64,000 nt of DNA, from the NCBI RefSeq assembly GCF_947487915.1, contig NZ_CANKYH010000004.1:303651-367650 (forward strand), written 5' to 3'. This document shows, in pieces, positions 1 through 8,669 of this stretch. Made by a program: the position numbers and the translations under genes. Every line of letters begins with the position of its first letter. Position 1 is the first letter of the stretch. The stretch comes from an uncultured Serinicoccus sp. Lineage in GTDB: Bacteria > Actinomycetota > Actinomycetes > Actinomycetales > Dermatophilaceae. The notes under the pieces were generated by a model. That model was not told the origin of the DNA and made no database searches. It saw nothing but the letters and a program-made list of their open reading frames with translations.

Positions 1-628
1 GCGGTGAGGGCCGCAGCAACGCAGATCCCGGCTGGTAGATGGCCTGGTAGATGCTCTCGTGGCATAGCCGCATGCCAGGGTCGTCGGGGAACCGGGTACG
101 CAGGTGCCGGCTGATCTGTTGGGGGCTCCACCGCTGGGCAAGCAGCTCCCCGACCACGCGTCGCAGCTCGGCGTTGCTCTCCACGCGCCGACGATGGTGG
201 CGACCGCGTCGGGCGGTGGCGGTCCGGTGTGCCTCGAAGGGGCGGTACCCCTGCTTGCCGGCGTTGCGGCGCAGCTCTCGAGAGATCGTCGACTTGTCCC
301 GCCCGACTTGCACCGCGATGGCGGTGACGGTCAGGCCCGCCTGGTGCAGGTCGGCGATCTCGATCCGCTCCTCTTGCGAGAGGTAGCGGGCGCTGATCTG
401 TCGCACTGCCAGCCGCTCCAGCGGCGGCACGAAGCCGATGACCTCACCGCGGCGATAGACCTTGGTCCCGAAGGCCCAGTTGTTGCCGGCGCTGCGCGAG
501 ACCCCGACCTCACGGGCCGCGGCGGTGATGCTCCACCCCCTCTCGCGCAGCTGCACGAATCGGGCACGTTTGGCCGACAACGGACGTCGTCCCGGCCCCT
601 TCTTCACACGTCGCGACAACGACCTCAC
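1..628 (-). CDS. IS30-family transposase, partial (C-terminus beyond window)
   Basis: Open reading frame with no stop before base 1, so only the N-terminal ~209 residues are visible. It starts with GTG at 628; an in-frame GTG at 673 is an alternative. An N-terminal HTH-like part (AKRARFVQLRERGWSITAAA) is followed by a second HTH (EERIEIADLHQAGLTVTAIA, then GRDKSTISREL) and the WSPQQISRHL and HESIYQAIY motifs that are typical of IS30 transposases before the DDE catalytic core. The DDE residues lie outside the window. The family cuts and joins IS ends, often generating circles. Whether this copy is intact cannot be judged here. Confidence 0.85.
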   Translation of the reverse strand, partial: MRSLSRRVKKGPGRRPLSAKRARFVQLRERGWSITAAAREVGVSRSAGNNWAFGTKVYRRGEVIGFVPPLERLAVRQISARYLSQEERIEIADLHQAGLTVTAIAVQVGRDKSTISRELRRNAGKQGYRPFEAHRTATARRGRHHRRRVESNAELRRVVGELLAQRWSPQQISRHLRTRFPDDPGMRLCHESIYQAIYQPGSALLRPSP

Positions 629-688
629 ACTCCCGGACTCTAGGGAGGCGTTGCGACAGTGCCTGGAAACCACCCCGTCGAAACCTGG

Positions 689-958
689 TCACTTTTCAGC
701 CGCCGTTGACATCGGGGTGGTGCGACACCGCTAGTTGCCGCCAACCCCCGTGCTGCCTGGTCCTCGCACCCGAGCAGACCTCGGACGAGACCGGGGCGTT
801 CCCCACTTACTCAGGCGAGGCAGCAGGATTACTCAATCTCTACCGGTCAGTCAACGCGGCATGGCTTCGCCCTCCGTCACGCGGCAATATGGGAAGAGAA
901 ATAGGGCCGCATGATCGAGCTGGTCCAGCAGTTGAGGAACGACAAAGGAGGAAATGCC
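689..958. other. Intergenic region between IS30 and a secreted-protein gene
   Basis: No convincing gene. Bases 660-735 resemble IS end sequence: a stretch reading (on the minus strand) CGGCGGCTGAAAAGTGACC lies at about 686-704. This reminds me of sequences flanking IS21-type elements in actinobacteria, but I could not pair it with a second end. The remainder (740-940) is relatively AT-rich for this genome and probably holds the promoter of the gene starting at 959, although no clear -35/-10 pair is visible. Confidence 0.3.
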
Positions 959-1501
959 ATGCGCAAGTCTGCTTCTGTCCTTGGGGCCTTGGCGCTCGTC
1001 GTGACGATGTCGCCAGCCGCTGTGGCCAGCCCTGACAGCAAGCCCCAGGTCGTGGTGGACGACACGTTCGAGGTCAACATCACGTGGCCGTTCGAGTTCG
1101 CACCCGGCGAGTTCGACCCGGGCCCTTGCGACTTCGAAGGTCTCAACCTGTCGGACGTCGTCACGGTGAGGGAGACCGAGTTCTACAACCCAGACGGCAC
1201 CTTCAAGAAGGCAACGGCCCATTACCACGGCACGGCGGTGTGGACCGGGCCAGACGGCAAGACTGTGACTGGGCACTACGCGTGGCACGCGACCACCGAG
1301 ACCGAGGCGAGGGACGTGTGGGTCGAGACCGGCAGCTTCTGGAACGAGCACCAGCCAGGTAGTGGTGTCATCCTGCACGAGAAGGGCAGGCACATTCTGG
1401 TGGACCGTCCGGGTGGCTTCACCTATGAAGACATCAGTGGCCCGCATGAGGTGTATGAGGACGGTTTTGGTGCGCTGTGCTCTGCCGTGGCTCCTGACTA
1501 G
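959..1501 (+). CDS. Secreted protein of unknown function
   Basis: 180 residues. The start is fixed by a strong ribosome binding site, AAAGGAGG, seven bases before ATG 959; an upstream in-frame ATG at 911 has none. Residues 1-23 form a Sec signal peptide (MRKS, hydrophobic core, AVA cleavage site before SPDS). The mature part is acidic and aromatic-rich, with two cysteines (about residues 56 and 174) that could form one disulfide. Its composition suggests a small extracellular beta-rich protein, which is inference. I recognise no family. It lies in the accessory stretch beside IS30 and is followed by a gene-poor gap. Confidence 0.75.
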   Translation: MRKSASVLGALALVVTMSPAAVASPDSKPQVVVDDTFEVNITWPFEFAPGEFDPGPCDFEGLNLSDVVTVRETEFYNPDGTFKKATAHYHGTAVWTGPDGKTVTGHYAWHATTETEARDVWVETGSFWNEHQPGSGVILHEKGRHILVDRPGGFTYEDISGPHEVYEDGFGALCSAVAPD

Positions 1502-1789
1502 GTCCGTGCCACAGGTCGTCCTGCCCGTGCTGCTGCCGCGTGGCCCAGTTTGGCGCCACACCTGCGTGGCCCCGGGCTCGCGGACCTCATCGACTATGAC
1601 GGCGTCGGGTTCACCCACGTGTTCTCCACCGCGCAGACGCAGTGCACCACGGGCTACGAGCTCGACCCGGCAGGCCCGGACGCTGCGGATGATCTGCGGG
1701 CACGAGACCGGGTCCGACTCGCCGCGGACGACCGGTTGTCGTGATCTTGCTGGTACCGCACGCCGACCGCGGTGGACGCAGGGAGCGCG
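1502..1789. other. Gene-poor gap
   Basis: A short open frame at 1550-1744 (64 codons) has no ribosome binding site and no recognisable similarity. Nothing else is supported. The end of the converging LuxR-type regulator lies at 1790. Confidence 0.3.
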
Positions 1790-4327
1790 TCAGCGGTTCG
1801 GTGGGGAGTAGAGGGAATGCCCGAGTTCTGTCCGTGAGTGCACGTGGAGGTAGTCGTAGACGTGCTGGAGGTGGTTCTCGACGGTGCGGCGGGACAGGCC
1901 AAGAGTGTCTGCGAGGTCCGCGGTGCTGGCGCCGGCGGCAAGGTTGGTGGCGATCTCGCGTTGGCGCGGGGTCGGGACTTCCTCCAGCCACCATGGCTCC
2001 GACCCGTCCCAACGATCGAGGAGCCGCAGGATGCCCGCTCGGGCGGGTGTGATGATCGTCATGTCGTTTCGTGCCAGGCGCACAGCGTCGGTGAGGACAC
2101 GCATGGAGGCCGGGACCAGGGATGCGGCCTCGAGCTGCAGACCGTAGTCGAGCAAGGGCGCGGCTCGACGTTCGTGGCGGGCTCGGAAGCAGCGCCCGGC
2201 CAGGGCAATGAGGCCGAGGCCCTGCGTGGGGAGCGTTGCGGCCAGCGCTTCGACGGCGGTCTCGCCGGCGGCGAGGTCGACAGTCTCCAGGGAGACCTGC
2301 GCGAGGTAGATCAGCTGGGGGCGCGCACGGGTGCGCTCCAGCGCTTCGATAACCCGTGCGCTGCCGTTGCGGTCGTGGGTCTCGTCGACCAGCTGGCCCA
2401 GGCGCAGCAGGAGCATTGCGATGGGCATAGGACCGTCGCGGGCTCCGCCGTCCTCCAAGGCTTGGAGTTCGTCGGCGGCGTGGGTGGACTCTCCCGCGTA
2501 ACAGAGAGCCGCGGCGTGGACTGCGCGGCGCAGCTCGTCCATCCGCATCCACCCGGGACCGTGTGGATCGCCGGCGGGGGCTGCGCTGCAGTTCAGGGCC
2601 GCGGTGACCTGTCCGGTCAGTGCCTGGCTCAGGCCGGCGTTGCCGCCCAGCGAGAGCACGCACTCGTAGTCGTGCTGGCGGCGGGCCTGGTGGTAGGCCT
2701 CTGTGTGCGTTGCCGCTCCGCGCCCTGCGCGTAGTCTGAGGATGTAGAAACAGCCGAGGGCCAGTCGTCCCCGCAGCCGCTCGGACGGCCAGTCGATGAA
2801 TCGTTCGTCCGCGGCGCTGAGTTCCTCCACCAGTGGATCGGTGGCGTGTTGACCTCGGGCGTTGCCGATGACCGCGAGGAGTGCCGCGAGCATCTCGCAC
2901 CGCTCCGGAGACTCGCTCATCGCGGTCACCTTGCGAGCTGCCGCATCGAGATCGGCATCCGGTGCGGCCCCCCGGAAGGCCCACAGCCACAACCGGGCCC
3001 GCAACAGCAACTGCTCGCTGACCTCCCCGCCCTCGTCCCGCTCGACCGCAGCCAGCATCTCCTCGGCGCGTTCGACACGCCCCAGGGCAAGGCCGTGGTG
3101 CCGGACCGACCACCACAGCGCCTCGAGCCGGAGCGGGCCCTTAGCGCCGAGGGCGATGTGGTCGAGGCGCTCGAGGCCTCCGTCCACGTCACCGTCGATG
3201 ACGTGAGCCTGGGCTCGAAGGAGCTTGGCCACATCACCATCAAGCCGAGCGGCCACTCGCTCGGCCTCGCCCGACCGTCCCTGGGCAATCGCCGTCCGCG
3301 CGGCCCGCTCGAGCAATGCCCGCCCCGCCGGTCGACGTGCGCCGTCAGTCCAGCGCAGCAGGGTCAGCGCGTCCGGGGCAAGATCGGGTGACCGGTGCAC
3401 TTCGTCCAGCAGGGTCCCCAGGACGTCGCGTTGATGTGGCCCGAGCTCCCGTAGCAGCCACGCCCGCCGAAGCGGGTGGTCGGTGCGGATCGTGTCGTCG
3501 CCATGAGGTTCGATGAGCCCAGCGGACCGGAGGCGTGCCAGCTCGTCACGAACACCGCTGAACAACCCCAGGGGTGCAGGCTCGACCACCGCGACCATGT
3601 CGAGAACCCGGCGTGCAAGTGGGTCCAGGTCCAGCACCGCGCGGCCGACGAGCAAGTCGAGGGCCGGCCCCTTCGCGACGTCGCGATCTCCTCGGGCTGC
3701 GGCCCACGCGAGTTCGCGCAGGTACAGCGGATTCCCTCCCGCCAGCGCGACGATCGAGCGCAACTGCGCCGACGCCAAACGGTGTGGTGCCACTGTGGCC
3801 TGGGCCAGGCGGATGGCGTCGGGACGACCCAGCGGAGGGATCACCCGCCTCTGAACGAGCCCCTCGGTCACCAGAGCCTCGAGGTCCTCAGGCAGGTCAC
3901 GGTGCGGTCGTTGGGTGCCGACCAGACGCAGATTCCGGCCTGTGACGCCGCTCCGGACCAAGGCTGCCGTCGCGGCGTCGGTGTGGTGGGCGTCATCCAG
4001 CCAGAGAAGCACGGACCCGGCAGAACCTCCTCGCTCAGCCCACCTACGGAGGAAAACCCCAAACGCCTTGACCGGGTTCTCGTCATCGGCGACCACCCCC
4101 AACGGTGCGAGTGTGCCCAGGGGGCGGGCGGTGGTCTCCCTGGTCGCGAGGACCCGCTCCACGCCACCACCGCCAGCTGTTTCGATTCGACACAACTCAC
4201 GGGCCAGTCGCGTCTTCCCGATCCCGGCCGGCCCGGCCAGCAACACCGAACCGCCCGTGCCGAGCACATCGGCGAGACCCCGCACCACGCCGGCGCGTCC
4301 CACCAGCGGCGGCTCCCGCGCCCCCAT
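1790..4327 (-). CDS. LAL-family LuxR-type transcriptional regulator
   Basis: About 845 residues from ATG 4327. The N-terminus has a Walker A motif (AGPAGIGKTRLA, residues 31-42) and a Walker B-like LLWLDDAHH; a long helical, TPR-like middle follows. The C-terminus ends in a LuxR HTH (TPRQREIATNLAAG, then LGLSRRTVENHLQHVY). This is the architecture of large ATP-binding LuxR regulators (MalT/LAL class), which sense an unknown ligand and activate nearby promoters. An upstream ATG at 4510 is possible, but the 61-residue extension looks non-coding, whereas residues after 4327 begin directly with the conserved PPLVGR segment. A membrane protein lies immediately upstream on the same strand and may be co-transcribed or a target. 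Confidence 0.85.
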   Translation of the reverse strand: MGAREPPLVGRAGVVRGLADVLGTGGSVLLAGPAGIGKTRLARELCRIETAGGGGVERVLATRETTARPLGTLAPLGVVADDENPVKAFGVFLRRWAERGGSAGSVLLWLDDAHHTDAATAALVRSGVTGRNLRLVGTQRPHRDLPEDLEALVTEGLVQRRVIPPLGRPDAIRLAQATVAPHRLASAQLRSIVALAGGNPLYLRELAWAAARGDRDVAKGPALDLLVGRAVLDLDPLARRVLDMVAVVEPAPLGLFSGVRDELARLRSAGLIEPHGDDTIRTDHPLRRAWLLRELGPHQRDVLGTLLDEVHRSPDLAPDALTLLRWTDGARRPAGRALLERAARTAIAQGRSGEAERVAARLDGDVAKLLRAQAHVIDGDVDGGLERLDHIALGAKGPLRLEALWWSVRHHGLALGRVERAEEMLAAVERDEGGEVSEQLLLRARLWLWAFRGAAPDADLDAAARKVTAMSESPERCEMLAALLAVIGNARGQHATDPLVEELSAADERFIDWPSERLRGRLALGCFYILRLRAGRGAATHTEAYHQARRQHDYECVLSLGGNAGLSQALTGQVTAALNCSAAPAGDPHGPGWMRMDELRRAVHAAALCYAGESTHAADELQALEDGGARDGPMPIAMLLLRLGQLVDETHDRNGSARVIEALERTRARPQLIYLAQVSLETVDLAAGETAVEALAATLPTQGLGLIALAGRCFRARHERRAAPLLDYGLQLEAASLVPASMRVLTDAVRLARNDMTIITPARAGILRLLDRWDGSEPWWLEEVPTPRQREIATNLAAGASTADLADTLGLSRRTVENHLQHVYDYLHVHSRTELGHSLYSPPNR

Positions 4328-4516
4328 CAGCTCAGCCCAACAGACTTCACCATCAGTCGAGCGTACCGCGGAGTCCAGCCGGACTACCCGGGTGCATCTT
4401 TTCTGCCAGCTCAGACCTTCGGGCACGCGTTCCCACTCGATACCCCGACCGCAAAGTTCCTCCCACCCGCTCCGGCGTCGAGCCGGCACGAGGCGCGACG
4501 TCGAGAGCATGACTGC

Positions 4517-5248
4517 TCAATCGTGGTCGTCACCCACCGTCGCGGCAGGCTGCGGCCACCGCCGTACAAGTATCGCGAGACCACCGAAGAAGACCGGGGC
4601 AACCGTGAGCGCGCCGACGGCCGCGACGACCGACGTCCAGGTTCCCTCGAACACAGCGACGGTGAGGAAGACGGCGGCGACCAGGACACCGCAACCCACC
4701 AGCCACATCGGCAACGACGTACGCAGCAGCAGGGATGTCACCAACACCCAGAGCCCGACCGCACCAAAGGTGAGCAGGCCGTAGCGATCCGTGAGGTTCA
4801 CGAACGACAGGTTGGCCATCTCACGGGCCCTATCGGGACTGGCCGCGACCGCCCGGACGAGTCCGGGCACGTGAGAGATGAGCCTCACCTGTTCGACAGC
4901 CACCACAACGAACCCGAGCCCTCCGACCGCGGCTGACCAGTCACCCATAGCCGCGCGGTCAGGAGGCACCACCCGCCTGAACCCGACGACAAGACCCAGC
5001 CCGAACAGCGACGTCGCTAAGAAAAGCCACCGAGCAATCAGCCACCACCCGGTGCCATGCTCGACCAGAGCATCCAGCGCGCCAGGGCCGGCCGACGATG
5101 TCAGACCAAAAGGAAGAAGCACGGCCAAGGCCAGAACACCGAGAAGGGCGTAGGCCACTGCTAAACCCCCGGCAGCAATCGTCACGACACGCACCGTGCC
5201 TCGACGAGCCGCGGGAAGATCGCCCACCCATTCACCGTCCCACACCAT
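4517..5248 (-). CDS. Integral membrane protein (DUF4386-like)
   Basis: 243 residues from ATG 5248. About six hydrophobic helices are visible (for example VVTIAAGGLAVAYALLG, WLFLATSLFGLGLVVG, VGGLGFVVVAVEQV and LVGCGVLVAAVFLTV), with short charged loops, so it sits in the cytoplasmic membrane. Size and helix pattern resemble DUF4386-type proteins of unknown function, but this is a loose match. A longer frame to 5407 adds sequence that does not look coding. It precedes the LAL regulator on the same strand (190 bases between this stop and the preferred LAL start, or 6 bases to the alternative one). Confidence 0.6.
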   Translation of the reverse strand: MVWDGEWVGDLPAARRGTVRVVTIAAGGLAVAYALLGVLALAVLLPFGLTSSAGPGALDALVEHGTGWWLIARWLFLATSLFGLGLVVGFRRVVPPDRAAMGDWSAAVGGLGFVVVAVEQVRLISHVPGLVRAVAASPDRAREMANLSFVNLTDRYGLLTFGAVGLWVLVTSLLLRTSLPMWLVGCGVLVAAVFLTVAVFEGTWTSVVAAVGALTVAPVFFGGLAILVRRWPQPAATVGDDHD

Positions 5249-5637
5249 CGAGGGAATTGCTATGGCATTGGAGGCTCGTCTCGTGCCCGGACACGGCAGC
5301 TCTGTCGCGCAGACGGATGCCGTGAATGTTCCATCAGCTGAGACCTTGGGACACTCGGTCCGGCAGGCTGAGATCGATGGTGGTGCCCGACCCGGCACCT
5401 CGACCAACGACTCGCAGCGCGTGGCCTAACTCGAGCGGTCCGGTCGGGTGCGCTCCGTTCCCGCTGCTGCGGCGGACCTTGTCGTTGGCTGCTCGCCCGA
5501 TGTGCGGCTCGGCCGGATGCCCTGGCCATCGGGTGTAGCGTGGCTTGCTGGGAGCCTGCTCCGGGCTGGGTTGAGGCGTGCCCGCCGCACCCGGCGATCA
5601 GGACGTCATTCCAGGATCGGCCCGGGGGTCCACGGCC
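5249..5637. other. Non-coding stretch including probable IS110 left end
   Basis: No gene is supported across about 390 bases. The segment next to the IS110 transposase start (about 5440-5637) is GC-rich and non-coding. In the IS110 group the left end upstream of the transposase encodes the bridge RNA that guides target and donor choice, so this segment is the place to look for a remnant bridge RNA. I have not folded it and assign no exact boundaries. Confidence 0.35.
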
Positions 5638-5810
5638 ATGGTGATGATTGGCACCGACTCCCACAAACGCACGCACGCCTTCGTCGCCCTCGACGACGTC
5701 GGCCGGCGCCTGGGTGAGCGCACCCTGCGGGTCAACACTGACGGGCACCTGCAGCTGCTGACCTGGGCGGCACATGTCGAGGACGTCGCATGCGTCCTGG
5801 AGGACTGCCG
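5638..5810 (+). pseudogene. IS110-family transposase, N-terminal fragment
   Basis: From ATG 5638 the frame reads MVMIGTDSHKRTHAFVALDD and reaches VLEDCR, which matches the start of the RuvC-like DEDD domain of IS110 transposases (first catalytic Asp in IGTDSHK, then the conserved EDCR). Family members are about 350-400 residues and continue with a RRLERDLL-type helix. Here similarity stops at about 5810, and the frame runs into unrelated sequence up to 5937. The C-terminal transposase domain with its catalytic serine is missing, so the element is dead or a deletion remnant. Confidence 0.75.
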
Positions 5811-6032
5811 GTCGCCGAGCTCGACGGCCCCGCGCGTCAGGTCAGTCAGAGTGCCGCGGAGTGGTGGGGTGGGGAGATGGTGCGGCAACGTGTGTCCCTC
5901 GGGGCCCTATCAAGTCACAGGTGACTCTTCTGCATAAGGGATGGTCATACCCTCTCTACGCAGGTCAGGTCTAGTCACCTCGGAAGTGCGGGTTACTGGT
6001 CGTCGTGCTCGGGCGGGCCCGGACCCTCCCTT

Positions 6033-6046
6033 CGGACGAGCGTCCG
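6033..6046. terminator. Small hairpin downstream of gluD
   Basis: Perfect 5-bp stem with a GAGC loop (CGGAC-GAGC-GTCCG) 19 bases beyond the gluD stop codon, embedded in GC-rich sequence that can extend the pairing. No U-tract follows. It is a plausible, weakly supported end of the glutamate transporter operon. Confidence 0.3.
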
Positions 6047-6064
6047 GTGCGGGCGGGCGGGGCG

Positions 6065-7003
6065 CTAACGCTGGGCGCCGCCGGCCTCGAGCGTCGCGCC
6101 GTCGGCGCGCTGGCCGGCCTGCTCCTCGTCCTCGGTCTGCGCGCCGCCTCCGGTGGGGCCACGGCGCTTGCGCCGTTGCCGGCCCTCGATCCACTCGGCG
6201 AGCTTGCTGATCGCATAGTTGATGAGGATGAAGATGACGGCGGCGACGAGGTAGGCGGCCAGCGTGTTGGCATTGGCCGAGCCGAGCTGGCGGGTCCGGC
6301 TCAGCAGTTCGGGATAGGTGATGATGTAGCCCAGCGCCGAGTCCTTGGTGATGACGACGATCTGGCTGACGAGGGCGGGCAGCATCGAGGTCAGCGCCTG
6401 TGGCACCAGGATCGAGCGGCGCACCTGGGCCGAGCTCAGACCGATGGACAGCCCCGCCTCACGCTGGCCGCCGGGCAGCGAGCCCACGCCGTTGCGGACG
6501 ATCTCGCAGATGACCGAGGCGTTGTAGAGGACCAGGCCGACCACGACTGCGATGAACGTCGCGTTGGCACCGGTGAGCCCGAGGGAGTCCATGAGGCGGA
6601 CCATCGTCGGGTTCTTCACCAGCATCTGCCAGGTGAAGATCATCATGATGAGCACCGGGACGGCCCGGAAGAACTCGACGAAGACGCCACTGGCCCACCG
6701 GACCGGCGCGAGGTCGGACATGCGCAGCATGGCCAGGCCGATGCCGAACACCATGGACAGCACAACGGCGACCGCTGCCGCCTGCAGGGTCGTGACCAGC
6801 CCGGGCAGCAGGTAGAAGGTCCAGGTGTTGCTCTCCAGGAACGGCGTCCATTTCGCCGCCTCGAACTGGCCCCGGTTCGCCATCCGGATGAGGACGAGCA
6901 CCAGCAGACCCAGGAGCACGAGGGTGCCGAGGACGCCGTAGAGGAGGTGCCGCGCCCGGGCCTTCGGCCCGGGGATGTCGAAGAGCACCTGCTGAGCGCT
7001 CAT
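6065..7003 (-). CDS. gluD: Glutamate ABC transporter permease GluD
   Basis: 312 residues. ATG 7003 overlaps the gluC stop as ATGA, which fixes the start. It has an N-terminal cytoplasmic segment, a first helix (LLYGVLGTLVLLGLLVLVLI) and the His/Glu/Gln/Arg-type permease fold. The EAA loop reads REAGLSIGLSSAQVRRSILVPQ, the site that contacts the ATPase. The C-terminal tail (about residues 280-312) is charged and low in complexity. With GluC it forms the membrane channel of a polar amino acid importer. Gene order A-B-C-D matches the Corynebacterium gluABCD system, on which the glutamate specificity rests. Confidence 0.88.
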   Translation of the reverse strand: MSAQQVLFDIPGPKARARHLLYGVLGTLVLLGLLVLVLIRMANRGQFEAAKWTPFLESNTWTFYLLPGLVTTLQAAAVAVVLSMVFGIGLAMLRMSDLAPVRWASGVFVEFFRAVPVLIMMIFTWQMLVKNPTMVRLMDSLGLTGANATFIAVVVGLVLYNASVICEIVRNGVGSLPGGQREAGLSIGLSSAQVRRSILVPQALTSMLPALVSQIVVITKDSALGYIITYPELLSRTRQLGSANANTLAAYLVAAVIFILINYAISKLAEWIEGRQRRKRRGPTGGGAQTEDEEQAGQRADGATLEAGGAQR

Positions 7004-7683
7004 CGCTTCACCGCCAGCTTGGAGGAGAGCCAGCTCGTGCCGAGGCCGACCGGCAGCGTGAGGATGACGAAGCCGATGGCGACGATGAGGAAGATGAGGA
7101 TGCCGGCGTCCGGCCGGAACTCCATCATGTTGCGCATCTGGTAGGCGATCTCTCGGTTGCCGATGGCCACCGCCACGGTGGTGTTCTTGATGAGCGCGAT
7201 GAGCACGTTGCCGATCGGCGTGATGCCGCCGCGGAAGGCCTGGGGGAGGATGACCTCGCGCAGGCTCTGGCCGAAGCCCAGGCCGATGGAGCGGGCGGCC
7301 TCGCTCTGCCCCACCGGGATGGTGTTGACGCCGGACCGGATCGCCTCGCAGATGAACGCCGCGTGGTAGACGGTGAGCCCGAGGACGGCGAGCCAGAAGT
7401 TGTTCTCGAGGATGAAGTTGGGGTTCCCCTCCCGGGGCACGAACTCGATGCCCAGCTGCAGCCACAGCCCGAGGTTGGCGAAGACGATGATGAGGGTCAG
7501 CGGGGTGTTGCGCAGGAGGGTGACGTAGGTGGCGCCGAACCAGTTGAGCACCGAGACCGGAGCCAGGCGCAGGATCGCAATGACGGTCCCCAGGACCATC
7601 GCCAGCACGAAGGACACGGCCGCGAGCCGGATGTTGAGCCAGAACGCCCCGAGGACGTTGAACTGCTCGATGAGCTCCAGCAC
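7000..7683 (-). CDS. gluC: Glutamate ABC transporter permease GluC
   Basis: 227 residues starting MLELIEQFNVLGAFWLNIRL. About five transmembrane helices are visible, with the EAA-type loop SEAARSIGLGFGQSLREVIL that docks on GluA. It is the first of two permeases and overlaps gluD by four bases, so the two are translationally coupled. It follows the binding-protein gene gluB after 87 bases. Family HisM/GlnP-type permeases move glutamate, glutamine or other polar amino acids; the specificity here is inferred from the gluABCD order. Confidence 0.88.
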   Translation of the reverse strand: MLELIEQFNVLGAFWLNIRLAAVSFVLAMVLGTVIAILRLAPVSVLNWFGATYVTLLRNTPLTLIIVFANLGLWLQLGIEFVPREGNPNFILENNFWLAVLGLTVYHAAFICEAIRSGVNTIPVGQSEAARSIGLGFGQSLREVILPQAFRGGITPIGNVLIALIKNTTVAVAIGNREIAYQMRNMMEFRPDAGILIFLIVAIGFVILTLPVGLGTSWLSSKLAVKR

Positions 7684-7770
7684 GGGCTACTCCCTCCAGG
7701 GTGGTGGCTGCGCCGGGGCCCAGACGGGCCTCGGCCCCGGCGCAGCGGGACGGATCAGGACGACCAGGTC

Positions 7771-8643
7771 TCAGGCGCAGTGCCCGCCGGCCTCCGGCGG
7801 GTTGAGGTCCGCGTTGGGCGTGTAGTCCGCGGCGCCGAGGTTGTCCTCGATGATCTGGTCCATGGTGCCGTCCTCCCAGAGGCCGTTGAGGATCTCGTTG
7901 ATCTCCTCGCAGCGGTCGGAGTCCTGCGGCAGGCCGACACCGTAGTTCTCCTCCGAGAAGGTGTTGCCGACGACCCGGAACTGGCCGGCGTACTCCTCCT
8001 GCGCGGCGAAGCCGGCGAGGATCGTGTCGTCGGTGGTCAGTGCGCCGATCTGACCAGAGGCCATGGCCTCCATGCACTCGGAGTAGCTGCCGTACTCCTG
8101 CAGCGCGACGCCGTACTCCTCGTTGACCCGGGCGGCCGAGGTCGACCCGGTCACCGAGCACAGGATGGCATCGCCCATGGAGTCCGGGCCCTCGATGTCG
8201 CTGTCGGTCGGCACGAGGAGGTCTTGGCCGGCGACGAAGTACGGGCCGGCGAACTGCACCCGCTCCTTGCGCTCGTCGGTGATGGAGTAGGTCGCGAAGA
8301 TCATGTCGACCTGGTCGGACTCCAGCAGGTCCTCACGCTGGGCGGAGATCGCCTCGGTCCACTCGATCTGGTCCTCGGTGTAACCGAGCTCCTCGGCGAC
8401 CGCCTTGGCGACGTCGACGTCCATACCGGTCGGGTCGCCACCCTCGTTGAGGCCCAGACCCGGCTGGTCGAACTTGATGCCGATGGTGACGGTCTCGCCG
8501 TCGGTGCCGCCCTCGGCGGCGCCCTCCTCGCTGGACTCGCCACCGCCGGCGTCGGCCTCCCCGCCGTCGTCACCGCCGCAGGCCGTGAGGGTCAGGGCGG
8601 TGGCGGCTGCGAGCGCCGCGATCCTGAAGGTGGTGGTACGCAT
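7771..8643 (-). CDS. gluB: Glutamate-binding lipoprotein GluB
   Basis: 290 residues. The N-terminus has a lipoprotein signal peptide with lipobox LTAC (Cys 22), followed by an acidic Gly/Ser/Glu linker. The rest is a family 3 solute-binding protein (GIKFDQPGLGL, GMDVDVAKAVAEELGY and TDERKERVQFAGPYF are typical). It should be anchored on the outer face of the cytoplasmic membrane and deliver glutamate to GluC/GluD. It lies between the ATPase gene gluA (26 bases upstream) and gluC. An AAGGAGAT-type site precedes the ATG. Confidence 0.9.
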   Translation of the reverse strand: MRTTTFRIAALAAATALTLTACGGDDGGEADAGGGESSEEGAAEGGTDGETVTIGIKFDQPGLGLNEGGDPTGMDVDVAKAVAEELGYTEDQIEWTEAISAQREDLLESDQVDMIFATYSITDERKERVQFAGPYFVAGQDLLVPTDSDIEGPDSMGDAILCSVTGSTSAARVNEEYGVALQEYGSYSECMEAMASGQIGALTTDDTILAGFAAQEEYAGQFRVVGNTFSEENYGVGLPQDSDRCEEINEILNGLWEDGTMDQIIEDNLGAADYTPNADLNPPEAGGHCA

Positions 8644-8669
8644 GGGGATCTCCTTGTGTCGTGTGCTGT

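Noticed and set aside
1550..1744. 64-codon frame after the secreted protein
   Set aside because: No ribosome binding site, no promoter and no recognisable similarity.
4327..4510. Longer N-terminus for the LAL regulator
   Set aside because: The 61 extra codons have third-position base use and residue composition unlike the rest of the gene, and homology starts just after ATG 4327.
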